Positions 9,958 to 24,700 of a stretch of DNA of 64,000 nt are shown in pieces. The stretch's first letter is position 1. The number at the start of each line of letters is the position of its first letter. The stretch is from Euwallacea fornicatus (lineage: Eukaryota > Arthropoda > Insecta > Coleoptera > Curculionidae): contig NW_027096024.1 of assembly GCF_040115645.1 (NCBI RefSeq), positions 558,001 through 622,000 of the forward strand, given 5' to 3'. A program made the translations under genes and the position numbers. Under the pieces are notes generated by a model, which was not told the origin of the DNA, made no database searches, and saw only the letters and a list, made by a program, of their open reading frames with translations.

Positions 9958-11926
9958 ATCAGCTCGACGAGATTTTGAATATGTCACAACACACCATGAT
10001 TACATCTTGTTGAACTTCCAAGAAAAATAGTACATTATGTGCTCAAACACACAACTTTTGTGACTTTTCAAACTTTGAAGCTCGATAGCTTCGGCAAATA
10101 AAGACCAAATTTGTTAAACAAAGTGTCAAATTAATCAGCTCGACGAGATCTTTAAAATGACACAACACACCATGACTACATCTTGTTGAACTTCCAAGAA
10201 AAATAGTACTTTATGTGCTCAAACACACAACTTTTGTGACTTTTCAAACTTTGAAGCTCGATAACTTTGGCAAATGTGGACCAAATTTGTTAACCAAAGT
10301 GTCAAATTAATCAGCTCGACTAGATTTTTAAAATGACACAACACATCATGATTGCATCTTGTTGAACTTCCAAGAAAAATAGTACTTTATGTGCTCAAAC
10401 ACACATATTTTGTGACTTTTCAAACTTTGAAGCTCGATAACTTTGGCAAATGTGGACCAAATTTGTTAACCAAAGTGTCAAATTAATCAGCTCGACGAGA
10501 TTTTTAAAATGACGCAACACATCATGATTGCATCTTGTTGAATTTCCAAGAAAATAGTACTTTATGTGCTCAAACACACAACTTTTGTGACTTTTCCAAT
10601 TTTGAAGCTCGATAACTTTGGCAAATGTGGACCAAATTTGTTAACCAAAGTGTCAAATTAATCAGCTCGACGAGATCTTTAAAATGACACAACACACCAT
10701 GATTGCATCTTGTTGAATTTCCAAGAAAAATAGTACTTTATGTGCTCAAACACACATATTTTGTGACTTTTCAAACTTTGAAGCTCGATAACTTTGGCAA
10801 ATGTGGACCAAATTTGTTAACCAAAGTGTCAAATTAATCAGCTCGACGAGATCTTTAAAATGACACAACACACCATGATTACATCTTGTTGAACTTCCAA
10901 GAAAAATAGTACTTTATGTGCTCAAACACACATATTTTGTGACTTTTCAAACTTTGAAGCTCGATAACTTTGGCAAATGTGGACCAAATTTGTTAACCAA
11001 AGTGTCAAATTAATCAGCTCGACGAGATCTTTAAAATGACACAACACATCATGATTGCATCTTGTTGAACTTCCAAGAAAAATAGTACATTATGTGCTCA
11101 AACACACAACTTTTGTGACTTTTCAAACTTTGAAGCTCGATAGCTTCGGCAAATAAAGACCAAATTTGTTAAACAAAGTATCAAATTAATCAGCTCGACG
11201 AGATCTTTAAAATGACACAACACACCATGATTACATCTTGTTGAACTTCCAAGAAAAATAGTACTTTATGTGCTCAAACACATAACTTTTGTGACTTTTC
11301 CAATTTTGAAGCTCGATAACTTTGGCAAATGTGGACCAAATTTGTTATCCAAAGTGTCAAATTAATCAGTTCGACGAGATCTTTAAAATGACACAACAAT
11401 TCATGATTGCATCTTGTTGAATTTCCAAGAAAAATAGTACTTTATGTGCTCAAACACACAACTTTTGTGACTTTTCCAATTTTGAAGCTCGATAACTTTG
11501 GCAAATGTGGACCAAATTTGTTAAACAAAGTGTCAAATTAATCAGCTCGACAAGGTTATGAAGATGTCACAACACACCATGATTACATCTTGTTGAACTT
11601 CCAAGAAAAATAGTACTTTATGTGCTCAAACACACATATTTTGTGACTTTTCAAACTCTGAAGCTCGATAACTTTGGCAAATGTGGACCAAATTTGTTAA
11701 CCAAAGTGTCAAATTAATCAGCTCGACGAGATCTTTAAAATGACACAACACACCATGATTCCATCTTGTTGAACTTCCAAGAAAAATAGTACATTATGTG
11801 CTCAAACACACAACTTTTGTGACTTTTCAAACTTTGAAGCTCGATAGCTTCGGCAAATAAAGACCAAATTTGTTAAACAAAGTATCAAATTAATCAGCTC
11901 GACGAGATCTTTAAAATGACACAACA
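9958..11926. repeat. Mosaic of A/B dimers with C and D monomers
   Basis: Type-A and type-B units alternate here (for example about 10,040-11,220) before a C and a D unit. A weak 4-monomer (704-bp) recurrence links the AAATAAAGACC...GTATCAAATT monomer near 11,150 with that near 11,855. Private alleles include GATTCCATC near 11,758 and ATGACGCAACAC near 10,510. It is all satellite and no gene is visible. Confidence 0.65.
10385..10559 (+). repeat. 175-bp monomer with a 1-bp deletion
   Basis: This unit reads CCAAGAAAATAGTAC near its end instead of CCAAGAAAAATAGTAC, losing one A from the A-tract. It shifts the register by -1 for everything to the right. No other copy of this shortened tract was noticed, so the change is private. 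A homopolymer miscall cannot be excluded. Confidence 0.85.
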
Positions 11927-14900
11927 CACCATGATTACATCTTGTTGAACTTCCAAGAAAAATAGTACTTTATGTGCTCAAACACACATATTTTGTGACT
12001 TTTCAAACTTTGAAGCTCGATAACTTTGGCAAATGTGGACCAAATTTGTTAACCAAAGTGTCAAATTAATCAGCTCGACGAGATTTTGAATATGTCACAA
12101 CACATCATGATTGCATCTTGTTGAATTTCCAAGAAAAATAGTACTTTATGTGCTCAAACACATAACTTTTGTGACTTTTCCAATTTTGAAGCTCGATAAC
12201 TTTGGCAAATGTGGACCAAATTTGTTATCCAAAGTGTCAAATTAATCAGTTCGACGAGATCTTTAAAATGACACAACAATTCATGATTGCATCTTGTTGA
12301 ATTTCCAAGAAAAATAGTACTTTATGTGCTCAAACACACAACTTTTGTGACTTTTCCAATTTTGAAGCTCGATAACTTTGGCAAATGTGGACCAAATTTG
12401 TTAAACAAAGTGTCAAATTAATCAGCTCGACAAGGTTATGAAGATGTCACAACACACCATGATTACATCTTGTTGAACTTCCAAGAAAAATAGTACTTTA
12501 TGTGCTCAAACACACATATTTTGTGACTTTTCAAACTTTGAAGCTCGATAACTTTGGCAAATGTGGACCAAATTTGTTACACAAAGTGTCAAAGTAATCA
12601 CCTCAACGAGATTTTGAAGATGTCACAACACATCATGACTACATCTTGTTGAACTTCCAAGAAAAATAGTACTTTATGTGCTCAAACACACAACTTTTGT
12701 GACTTTTCAAACTTTGAAGCTCGATAGCTTCGGCAAATGAAGACCAAATTTGTTAAACAAAGTGTCAAATTAATCAGCTCGACGAGATTTTTAAAATGAC
12801 ACAACACATCATGATTGCATCTTGTTGAATTTCCAAGAAAAATAGTACTTTATGTGCTCAAACACACATATTTTGTGACTTTTCAAACTCTGAAGCTCGA
12901 TAACTTTGGCAAATGTGGACCAAATTTGTTAACCAAAGTGTCAAATTAATCAGCTCGACGAGATCTTTAAAATGACACAACACATCATGATTGCATCTTG
13001 TTGAACTTCCAAGAAAAATAGTACTTTATGTGCTCAAACACACATATTTTGTGACTTTTCAAACTCTGAAGCTCGATAACTTTGGCAAATGTGGACCAAA
13101 TTTGTTAACCAAAGTGTCAAATTAATCAGCTCGACGAGATCTTTAAAATGACACAAAACATCATCATTGCATCTTGTTGAACTTCCAAGAAAAATAGTAC
13201 TTTATGTGCTCAAACACACAACTTTTGTGACTTTTCGAACTTTGAAGCTCGACAGCTTCGGAAAATGAAGACCAAATTTGTTAAACAAAGTATCAAATTA
13301 ATCAGCTCGACGAGATCTTTAAAATGACACAACACACCATGATTACATCTTGTTGAACTTCCAAGAAAAATAGTACTTTATGTGCTCAAACACACATATT
13401 TTGTGACTTTTCAAACTTTGAAGCTCGATAACTTTGGCAAATGTGGACCAAATTTGTTAACCAAAGTGTCAAATTAATCAGCTCGACGAGATTTTGAATA
13501 TGTCACAACACATCATGATTGCATCTTGTTGCATTTCCAAGAAAAATAGTACTTTATGTGCTCAAACACACAACTTTTGTGACTTTTCCAATTTTGAAGC
13601 TCGATAACTTTGGCAAATGTGGACCAAATTTGTTAACCAAAGTGTCAAATTAATCAGCTCGACGAGATTTTTAAAATGACACAACACACCATGATTACAT
13701 CTTGTTGAACTTCCAAGAAAAATAGTACTTTATGTGCTCAAACACATAACTTTTGTGACTTTTCCAATTTTGAAGCTCGATAACTTTGGCAAATGTGGAC
13801 CAAATTTGTTATCCAAAGTGTCAAATTAATCAGTTCGACGAGATCTTTAAAATGACACAACAATTCATGATTGCATCTTGTTGAATTTCCAAGAAAAATA
13901 GTACTTTATGTGCTCAAACACACAACTTTTGTGACTTTTCCAATTTTGAAGCTCGATAACTTTGGCAAATGTGGACCAAATTTGTTAAACAAAGTGTCAA
14001 ATTAATCAGCTCGACAAGGTTATGAAGATGTCACAACACACCATGATTACATCTTGTTGAACTTCCAAGAAAAATAGTACTTTATGTGCTCAAACACACA
14101 TATTTTGTGACTTTTCAAACTCTGAAGCTCGATAACTTTGGCAAATGTGGACCAAATTTGTTAAACAAAGTGTCAAAGTAATCACCTCAACGAGATTTTG
14201 AAGATGTCACAACACATCATCATTGCATCTTGTTGAACTTCCAAGAAAAATAGTACATTATGTGCTCAAACACACAACTTTTGTGACTTTTCCAATTTTG
14301 AAGCTCGATAACTTTGGCAAATGTGGACCAAATTTGTTAAACAAAGTGTCAAATTAATCAGCTCGACAAGGTTATGAAGATGACATAACACACCATGATT
14401 ACATCTTATTGAACTTCCAAGAAAAATAGTACTTTATGTGCTCAAACACACATATTTTGTGACTTTTCAAACTCTGAAGCTCGATAACTTTGGCAAATGT
14501 GGACCAAATTTGTTAAACAAAGTGTCAAAGTAATCACCTCAACGAGATTTTGAAGATGTCACAACACATCATCATTGCATCTTGTTGAACTTCCAAGAAA
14601 AATAGTACATTATGTGCTCAAACACACAACTTTTGTGACTTTTCCAATTTTGAAGCTCGATAACTTTGGCAAATGTGGACCAAATTTGTTAAACAAAGTG
14701 TCAAATTAATCAGCTCGACAAGGTTATGAAGATGACATAACACACCATGATTACATCTTGTTGAACTTCCACGAAAAATAGTACTTTATGTGCTCAAACA
14801 CACAACTTTTGTGACTTTTCCAATTTTGAAGCTCGATTACTTTGACAAATGTGGACCAAATTTGTTAACCAAAGTGTCAAATTAATCAGCTCGACGAGAT

Positions 14901-17900
14901 CTTTAAAATGACACAACAATTCATGATTGCATCTTGTTGAATTTCCAAGAAAAATAGTACTTTATGTGCTCAAACACACATATTTTGTGACTTTTCAAAT
15001 TTTGAAGCTCGATAACTTTGGCAAATGTGGACCAAATTTGTTAACCAAAGTGTCAAATTAGTCAGCTCGACGAGATCTTTAAAATGACACAACACACCAT
15101 GATTACATCTTGTTGAACTTCCAAGAAAAATAGTACTTTATGTGCTCAAACACACATATTTTGTGACTTTTCAAACTTTGAAGCTCGATAACTTTGGCAA
15201 ATGTGGACCAAATTTGTTAACCAAAGTGTCAAATTAATCAGCTCGACTAGATTTTTAAAATGACACAACACATCATGATTGCATCTTGTTGAACTTCCAA
15301 GAAAAATAGTACATTATGTGCTCAAACACACAACTTTTGTGACTTTTCAAACTTTGAAGCTCGATAGCTTCGGCAAATAAAGACCAAATTTGTTAAACAA
15401 AGTGTCAAATTAATCAGCTCGACGAGATCTTTAAAATGACACAACACACCATGATTACATCTTGTTGAACTTCCAAGAAAAATAGTACTTTATGTGCTCA
15501 AACACACATATTTTGTGACTTTTCAAACTTTGAAGCTCGATAACTTTGGCAAATGTGGACCAAATTTGTTAACCAAAGTGTCAAATTAATCAGCTCGACG
15601 AGATCTTTAAAATGACACAACACATCATGATTGCATCTTGTTGAACTTCCAAGAAAAATAGTACATTATGTGCTCAAACACACAACTTTTGTGACTTTTC
15701 AAACTTTGAAGCTCGATAGCTTCGGCAAATAAAGACCAAATTTGTTAAACAAAGTATCAAATTAATCAGCTCGACGAGATCTTTAAAATGACACAACACA
15801 CCATGATTACATCTTGTTGAACTTCCAAGAAAAATAGTACTTTATGTGCTCAAACACACATATTTTGTGACTTTTCAAACTTTGAAGCTCGATAACTTTG
15901 GCAAATGTGGACCAAATTTGTTAACCAAAGTGTCAAATTAATCAGCTCGACGAGATTTTGAATATGTCACAACACATCATGATTGCATCTTGTTGAATTT
16001 CCAAAAAAAATAGTACTTTATGTGCTCAAACACATAACTTTTGTGACTTTTCCAATTTTGAAGCTCGATAACTTTGGCAAATGTGGACCAAATTTGTTAT
16101 CCAAAGTGTCAAATTAATCAGTTCGACGAGATCTTTAAAATGACACAACAATTCATGATTGCATCTTGTTGAATTTCCAAGGAAAATAGTACTTTATGTG
16201 CTCAAACACACAACTTTTGTGACTTTTCCAATTTTGAAGCTCGATAACTTTGGCAAATGTGGACCAAATTTGTTACACAAAGTGTCAAAGTAATCACCTC
16301 AACGAGATTTTGAAGATGTCACAACACATCATGACTACATCTTGTTGAACTTCCAAGAAAAATAGTACTTTATGTGCTCAAACACACAACTTTTGTGACT
16401 TTTCAAACTTTGAAGCTCGATAGCTTCGGCAAATGAAGACCAAATTTGTTAAACAAAGTGTCAAATTAATCAGCTCGACGAGATTTTTAAAATGACACAA
16501 CACATCATGATTGCATCTTGTTGAATTTCCAAGAAAAGTAGTACTTTATGTGCTCAAACACACATATTTTGTGACTTTTCAAACTTTGAAGCTCGATAGC
16601 TTCGGCAAATAAAGACCAAATTTGTTAAACAAAGTGTCAAATTAATCAGCTCGACGAGATCTTTAAAATGACACAACACACCATGATTACATCTTGTTGA
16701 ACTTCCAAGAAAAATAGTACTTTATGTGCTCAAACACACATATTTTGTGACTTTTCAAACTTTGAAGCTCGATAACTTTGGCAAATGTGGACCAAATTTG
16801 TTAACCAAAGTGTCAAATTAATCAGCTCGACGAGATCTTTAAAATGACACAACACATCATGATTGCATCTTGTTGAACTTCCAAGAAAAATAGTACATTA
16901 TGTGCTCAAACACACAACTTTTGTGACTTTTCAAACTTTGAAGCTCGATAGCTTCGGCAAATAAAGACCAAATTTGTTAAACAAAGTATCAAATTAATCA
17001 GCTCGACGAGATCTTTAAAATGACACAACACACCATGATTACATCTTGTTGAACTTCCAAGAAAAATAGTACTTTATGTGCTCAAACACACATATTTTGT
17101 GACTTTTCAAACTTTGAAGCTCGATAACTTTGGCAAATGTGGACCAAATTTGTTAACCAAAGTGTCAAATTAATCAGCTCGACGAGATTTTGAATATGTC
17201 ACAACACCTCATGATTGCATCTTGTTGAATTTCCAAGAAAAATAGTTCTTTATGTGCTCAAACACATAACTTTTGTGACTTTTCCAATTTTGAAGCTCGA
17301 TAACTTTGGCAAATGTGGACCAAATTTGTTAAACAAATTGTCAAATTAATCAGCTCGACAAGGTTATGAAGATGTCACAACACACCATGATTACATCTTG
17401 TTGAACTTCCAAGAAAAATAGTACTTTATGTGCTCAAACACACATATTTTGTTACTTTTCAAACTTTGAAGCTCGATAACTTTGGCAAATGTGGACCAAA
17501 TTTGTTAACCAAAGTGTCAAATTAATCAGCTCGACGAGATCTTTAAAATGACACAACACACCATGATTACATCTTGTTGAACTTCCAAGAAAAATAGTAC
17601 TTTATGTGCTCAAACACACATATTTTGTGACTTTTCAAACTTTGAAGCTCGATAACTTTGGCAAATGTGGACCAAATTTGTTAACCAAAGTGTCAAATTA
17701 ATCAGCTCGACGAGATTTTGAATATGTCACAACACATCATGATTGCATCTTGTTGCATTTCCAAGAAAAATAGTACTTTATGTGCTCAAACACACAACTT
17801 TTGTGACTTTTCCAATTTTGAAGCTCGATAACTTTGGCAAATGTGGACCAAATTTGTTATCCAAAGTGTCAAATTAATCAGTTCGACGAGATCTTTAAAA

Positions 17901-18790
17901 TGACACAACAACTCATGATTGCATCTTGTTGAATTTCCAAGAAAAATAGTACTTTATGTGCTCAAACACACAACTTTTGTGACTTTTCCAATTTTGAAGC
18001 TCGATAACTTTGGCAAATGTGGACCAAATTTGTTAGACAAAGTGTCAAATTAATCAGCTCGACGAGATTTTTAAAATGACACAACACATCATGATTGCAT
18101 CTTGTTGAATTTCCAAGAAAAGTAGTACTTTATGTGCTCAAACACACATATTTTGTGACTTTTCAAACTTTGAAGCTCGATAACTTTGGCAAATGTGGAC
18201 CAAATTTGTTAAACAAAGTGTCAAAGTAATCACCTCAACGAGATTTTGAAGATGTCACAACACATCATCATTGCATCTTGTTGAAATTCCAAGAAAAATA
18301 GTACATTATGTGCTCAAACACACAACTTTTGTGACTTTTCCAATTTTGAAGCTCGATAACTTTGGCAAATGTGGACCAAATTTGTTAAACAAAGTGTCAA
18401 ATTAATCAGCTCGACAAGGTTATGAAGATGACATAACACACCATGATTACATCTTGTTGAACTTCCAAGAAAAATAGTACTTTATGTGCTCAAACACACA
18501 TATTTTGTGACTTTTCAAACTTTGAAGCTCGATAACTTTGGCAAATGTGGACCAAATTTGTTAACCAAAGTGTCAAATTAATCAGCTCGACGAGATTTTG
18601 AATATGTCACAACACATCATGATTGCATCTTGTTGCATTTCCAAGAAAAATAGTACTTTATGTGCTCAAACACACAACTTTTGTGACTTTTCCAATTTTG
18701 AAGCTCGATAACTTTGGCAAATGTGGACCAAATTTGTTAAACAAAGTGTCAAATTAATCAGCTCGACAAGGTTATGAAGATGACATAACA
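11927..18790. repeat. 39-monomer (6,864-bp) unit, first copy
   Basis: Sequence from about 11,927 to 18,596 recurs at exactly +6,864. Matching rare markers include ACACAAAACATCATC (13,151), CTTTTCGAAC with CTCGACAGC (about 13,234), ACATCTTATTG (14,401), TTCCACGAAAA (about 14,769), TTTGACAAATG (14,841), CCAAAAAAAA (16,001), ACACCTCATG (17,205), TTAGACAAAG (18,033) and GTTGAAATTCC (18,280). No difference was found at any site checked. The last monomer of the unit (about 18,597-18,790) does not match its counterpart, so one monomer has been replaced since the duplication. Confidence 0.85.
14041..14744. repeat. Local 2-monomer (352-bp) duplication
   Basis: A type-E then type-D pair at about 14,041-14,392 is repeated immediately at +352, including CATCATCATTGC and GATGACATAAC alleles. 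The second copy carries the private ACATCTTATTG change at 14,401. The pair is present identically in the second 39-monomer copy near 20,905-21,608, so it predates that duplication. Confidence 0.7.
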
Positions 18791-21700
18791 CACCATGATT
18801 ACATCTTGTTGAACTTCCAAGAAAAATAGTACTTTATGTGCTCAAACACACATATTTTGTGACTTTTCAAACTTTGAAGCTCGATAACTTTGGCAAATGT
18901 GGACCAAATTTGTTAACCAAAGTGTCAAATTAATCAGCTCGACGAGATTTTGAATATGTCACAACACATCATGATTGCATCTTGTTGAATTTCCAAGAAA
19001 AATAGTACTTTATGTGCTCAAACACATAACTTTTGTGACTTTTCCAATTTTGAAGCTCGATAACTTTGGCAAATGTGGACCAAATTTGTTATCCAAAGTG
19101 TCAAATTAATCAGTTCGACGAGATCTTTAAAATGACACAACAATTCATGATTGCATCTTGTTGAATTTCCAAGAAAAATAGTACTTTATGTGCTCAAACA
19201 CACAACTTTTGTGACTTTTCCAATTTTGAAGCTCGATAACTTTGGCAAATGTGGACCAAATTTGTTAAACAAAGTGTCAAATTAATCAGCTCGACAAGGT
19301 TATGAAGATGTCACAACACACCATGATTACATCTTGTTGAACTTCCAAGAAAAATAGTACTTTATGTGCTCAAACACACATATTTTGTGACTTTTCAAAC
19401 TTTGAAGCTCGATAACTTTGGCAAATGTGGACCAAATTTGTTACACAAAGTGTCAAAGTAATCACCTCAACGAGATTTTGAAGATGTCACAACACATCAT
19501 GACTACATCTTGTTGAACTTCCAAGAAAAATAGTACTTTATGTGCTCAAACACACAACTTTTGTGACTTTTCAAACTTTGAAGCTCGATAGCTTCGGCAA
19601 ATGAAGACCAAATTTGTTAAACAAAGTGTCAAATTAATCAGCTCGACGAGATTTTTAAAATGACACAACACATCATGATTGCATCTTGTTGAATTTCCAA
19701 GAAAAATAGTACTTTATGTGCTCAAACACACATATTTTGTGACTTTTCAAACTCTGAAGCTCGATAACTTTGGCAAATGTGGACCAAATTTGTTAACCAA
19801 AGTGTCAAATTAATCAGCTCGACGAGATCTTTAAAATGACACAACACATCATGATTGCATCTTGTTGAACTTCCAAGAAAAATAGTACTTTATGTGCTCA
19901 AACACACATATTTTGTGACTTTTCAAACTCTGAAGCTCGATAACTTTGGCAAATGTGGACCAAATTTGTTAACCAAAGTGTCAAATTAATCAGCTCGACG
20001 AGATCTTTAAAATGACACAAAACATCATCATTGCATCTTGTTGAACTTCCAAGAAAAATAGTACTTTATGTGCTCAAACACACAACTTTTGTGACTTTTC
20101 GAACTTTGAAGCTCGACAGCTTCGGAAAATGAAGACCAAATTTGTTAAACAAAGTATCAAATTAATCAGCTCGACGAGATCTTTAAAATGACACAACACA
20201 CCATGATTACATCTTGTTGAACTTCCAAGAAAAATAGTACTTTATGTGCTCAAACACACATATTTTGTGACTTTTCAAACTTTGAAGCTCGATAACTTTG
20301 GCAAATGTGGACCAAATTTGTTAACCAAAGTGTCAAATTAATCAGCTCGACGAGATTTTGAATATGTCACAACACATCATGATTGCATCTTGTTGCATTT
20401 CCAAGAAAAATAGTACTTTATGTGCTCAAACACACAACTTTTGTGACTTTTCCAATTTTGAAGCTCGATAACTTTGGCAAATGTGGACCAAATTTGTTAA
20501 CCAAAGTGTCAAATTAATCAGCTCGACGAGATTTTTAAAATGACACAACACACCATGATTACATCTTGTTGAACTTCCAAGAAAAATAGTACTTTATGTG
20601 CTCAAACACATAACTTTTGTGACTTTTCCAATTTTGAAGCTCGATAACTTTGGCAAATGTGGACCAAATTTGTTATCCAAAGTGTCAAATTAATCAGTTC
20701 GACGAGATCTTTAAAATGACACAACAATTCATGATTGCATCTTGTTGAATTTCCAAGAAAAATAGTACTTTATGTGCTCAAACACACAACTTTTGTGACT
20801 TTTCCAATTTTGAAGCTCGATAACTTTGGCAAATGTGGACCAAATTTGTTAAACAAAGTGTCAAATTAATCAGCTCGACAAGGTTATGAAGATGTCACAA
20901 CACACCATGATTACATCTTGTTGAACTTCCAAGAAAAATAGTACTTTATGTGCTCAAACACACATATTTTGTGACTTTTCAAACTCTGAAGCTCGATAAC
21001 TTTGGCAAATGTGGACCAAATTTGTTAAACAAAGTGTCAAAGTAATCACCTCAACGAGATTTTGAAGATGTCACAACACATCATCATTGCATCTTGTTGA
21101 ACTTCCAAGAAAAATAGTACATTATGTGCTCAAACACACAACTTTTGTGACTTTTCCAATTTTGAAGCTCGATAACTTTGGCAAATGTGGACCAAATTTG
21201 TTAAACAAAGTGTCAAATTAATCAGCTCGACAAGGTTATGAAGATGACATAACACACCATGATTACATCTTATTGAACTTCCAAGAAAAATAGTACTTTA
21301 TGTGCTCAAACACACATATTTTGTGACTTTTCAAACTCTGAAGCTCGATAACTTTGGCAAATGTGGACCAAATTTGTTAAACAAAGTGTCAAAGTAATCA
21401 CCTCAACGAGATTTTGAAGATGTCACAACACATCATCATTGCATCTTGTTGAACTTCCAAGAAAAATAGTACATTATGTGCTCAAACACACAACTTTTGT
21501 GACTTTTCCAATTTTGAAGCTCGATAACTTTGGCAAATGTGGACCAAATTTGTTAAACAAAGTGTCAAATTAATCAGCTCGACAAGGTTATGAAGATGAC
21601 ATAACACACCATGATTACATCTTGTTGAACTTCCACGAAAAATAGTACTTTATGTGCTCAAACACACAACTTTTGTGACTTTTCCAATTTTGAAGCTCGA

Positions 21701-24700
21701 TTACTTTGACAAATGTGGACCAAATTTGTTAACCAAAGTGTCAAATTAATCAGCTCGACGAGATCTTTAAAATGACACAACAATTCATGATTGCATCTTG
21801 TTGAATTTCCAAGAAAAATAGTACTTTATGTGCTCAAACACACATATTTTGTGACTTTTCAAATTTTGAAGCTCGATAACTTTGGCAAATGTGGACCAAA
21901 TTTGTTAACCAAAGTGTCAAATTAGTCAGCTCGACGAGATCTTTAAAATGACACAACACACCATGATTACATCTTGTTGAACTTCCAAGAAAAATAGTAC
22001 TTTATGTGCTCAAACACACATATTTTGTGACTTTTCAAACTTTGAAGCTCGATAACTTTGGCAAATGTGGACCAAATTTGTTAACCAAAGTGTCAAATTA
22101 ATCAGCTCGACTAGATTTTTAAAATGACACAACACATCATGATTGCATCTTGTTGAACTTCCAAGAAAAATAGTACATTATGTGCTCAAACACACAACTT
22201 TTGTGACTTTTCAAACTTTGAAGCTCGATAGCTTCGGCAAATAAAGACCAAATTTGTTAAACAAAGTGTCAAATTAATCAGCTCGACGAGATCTTTAAAA
22301 TGACACAACACACCATGATTACATCTTGTTGAACTTCCAAGAAAAATAGTACTTTATGTGCTCAAACACACATATTTTGTGACTTTTCAAACTTTGAAGC
22401 TCGATAACTTTGGCAAATGTGGACCAAATTTGTTAACCAAAGTGTCAAATTAATCAGCTCGACGAGATCTTTAAAATGACACAACACATCATGATTGCAT
22501 CTTGTTGAACTTCCAAGAAAAATAGTACATTATGTGCTCAAACACACAACTTTTGTGACTTTTCAAACTTTGAAGCTCGATAGCTTCGGCAAATAAAGAC
22601 CAAATTTGTTAAACAAAGTATCAAATTAATCAGCTCGACGAGATCTTTAAAATGACACAACACACCATGATTACATCTTGTTGAACTTCCAAGAAAAATA
22701 GTACTTTATGTGCTCAAACACACATATTTTGTGACTTTTCAAACTTTGAAGCTCGATAACTTTGGCAAATGTGGACCAAATTTGTTAACCAAAGTGTCAA
22801 ATTAATCAGCTCGACGAGATTTTGAATATGTCACAACACATCATGATTGCATCTTGTTGAATTTCCAAAAAAAATAGTACTTTATGTGCTCAAACACATA
22901 ACTTTTGTGACTTTTCCAATTTTGAAGCTCGATAACTTTGGCAAATGTGGACCAAATTTGTTATCCAAAGTGTCAAATTAATCAGTTCGACGAGATCTTT
23001 AAAATGACACAACAATTCATGATTGCATCTTGTTGAATTTCCAAGGAAAATAGTACTTTATGTGCTCAAACACACAACTTTTGTGACTTTTCCAATTTTG
23101 AAGCTCGATAACTTTGGCAAATGTGGACCAAATTTGTTACACAAAGTGTCAAAGTAATCACCTCAACGAGATTTTGAAGATGTCACAACACATCATGACT
23201 ACATCTTGTTGAACTTCCAAGAAAAATAGTACTTTATGTGCTCAAACACACAACTTTTGTGACTTTTCAAACTTTGAAGCTCGATAGCTTCGGCAAATGA
23301 AGACCAAATTTGTTAAACAAAGTGTCAAATTAATCAGCTCGACGAGATTTTTAAAATGACACAACACATCATGATTGCATCTTGTTGAATTTCCAAGAAA
23401 AGTAGTACTTTATGTGCTCAAACACACATATTTTGTGACTTTTCAAACTTTGAAGCTCGATAGCTTCGGCAAATAAAGACCAAATTTGTTAAACAAAGTG
23501 TCAAATTAATCAGCTCGACGAGATCTTTAAAATGACACAACACACCATGATTACATCTTGTTGAACTTCCAAGAAAAATAGTACTTTATGTGCTCAAACA
23601 CACATATTTTGTGACTTTTCAAACTTTGAAGCTCGATAACTTTGGCAAATGTGGACCAAATTTGTTAACCAAAGTGTCAAATTAATCAGCTCGACGAGAT
23701 CTTTAAAATGACACAACACATCATGATTGCATCTTGTTGAACTTCCAAGAAAAATAGTACATTATGTGCTCAAACACACAACTTTTGTGACTTTTCAAAC
23801 TTTGAAGCTCGATAGCTTCGGCAAATAAAGACCAAATTTGTTAAACAAAGTATCAAATTAATCAGCTCGACGAGATCTTTAAAATGACACAACACACCAT
23901 GATTACATCTTGTTGAACTTCCAAGAAAAATAGTACTTTATGTGCTCAAACACACATATTTTGTGACTTTTCAAACTTTGAAGCTCGATAACTTTGGCAA
24001 ATGTGGACCAAATTTGTTAACCAAAGTGTCAAATTAATCAGCTCGACGAGATTTTGAATATGTCACAACACCTCATGATTGCATCTTGTTGAATTTCCAA
24101 GAAAAATAGTTCTTTATGTGCTCAAACACATAACTTTTGTGACTTTTCCAATTTTGAAGCTCGATAACTTTGGCAAATGTGGACCAAATTTGTTAAACAA
24201 ATTGTCAAATTAATCAGCTCGACAAGGTTATGAAGATGTCACAACACACCATGATTACATCTTGTTGAACTTCCAAGAAAAATAGTACTTTATGTGCTCA
24301 AACACACATATTTTGTTACTTTTCAAACTTTGAAGCTCGATAACTTTGGCAAATGTGGACCAAATTTGTTAACCAAAGTGTCAAATTAATCAGCTCGACG
24401 AGATCTTTAAAATGACACAACACACCATGATTACATCTTGTTGAACTTCCAAGAAAAATAGTACTTTATGTGCTCAAACACACATATTTTGTGACTTTTC
24501 AAACTTTGAAGCTCGATAACTTTGGCAAATGTGGACCAAATTTGTTAACCAAAGTGTCAAATTAATCAGCTCGACGAGATTTTGAATATGTCACAACACA
24601 TCATGATTGCATCTTGTTGCATTTCCAAGAAAAATAGTACTTTATGTGCTCAAACACACAACTTTTGTGACTTTTCCAATTTTGAAGCTCGATAACTTTG

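Noticed and set aside
10395..10577. 60-codon minus-strand open frame
   Set aside because: It is produced by the 1-bp deletion in the 10,385 monomer shifting the frame. There is no other sign of coding.
15371..15377. AATAAA polyadenylation-like hexamer in type-B monomers (GGCAAATAAAGACC)
   Set aside because: It is a by-product of one G/A polymorphism (AAATGAAG/AAATAAAG) in AT-rich satellite, with no gene upstream and no downstream element. It is expected by chance.
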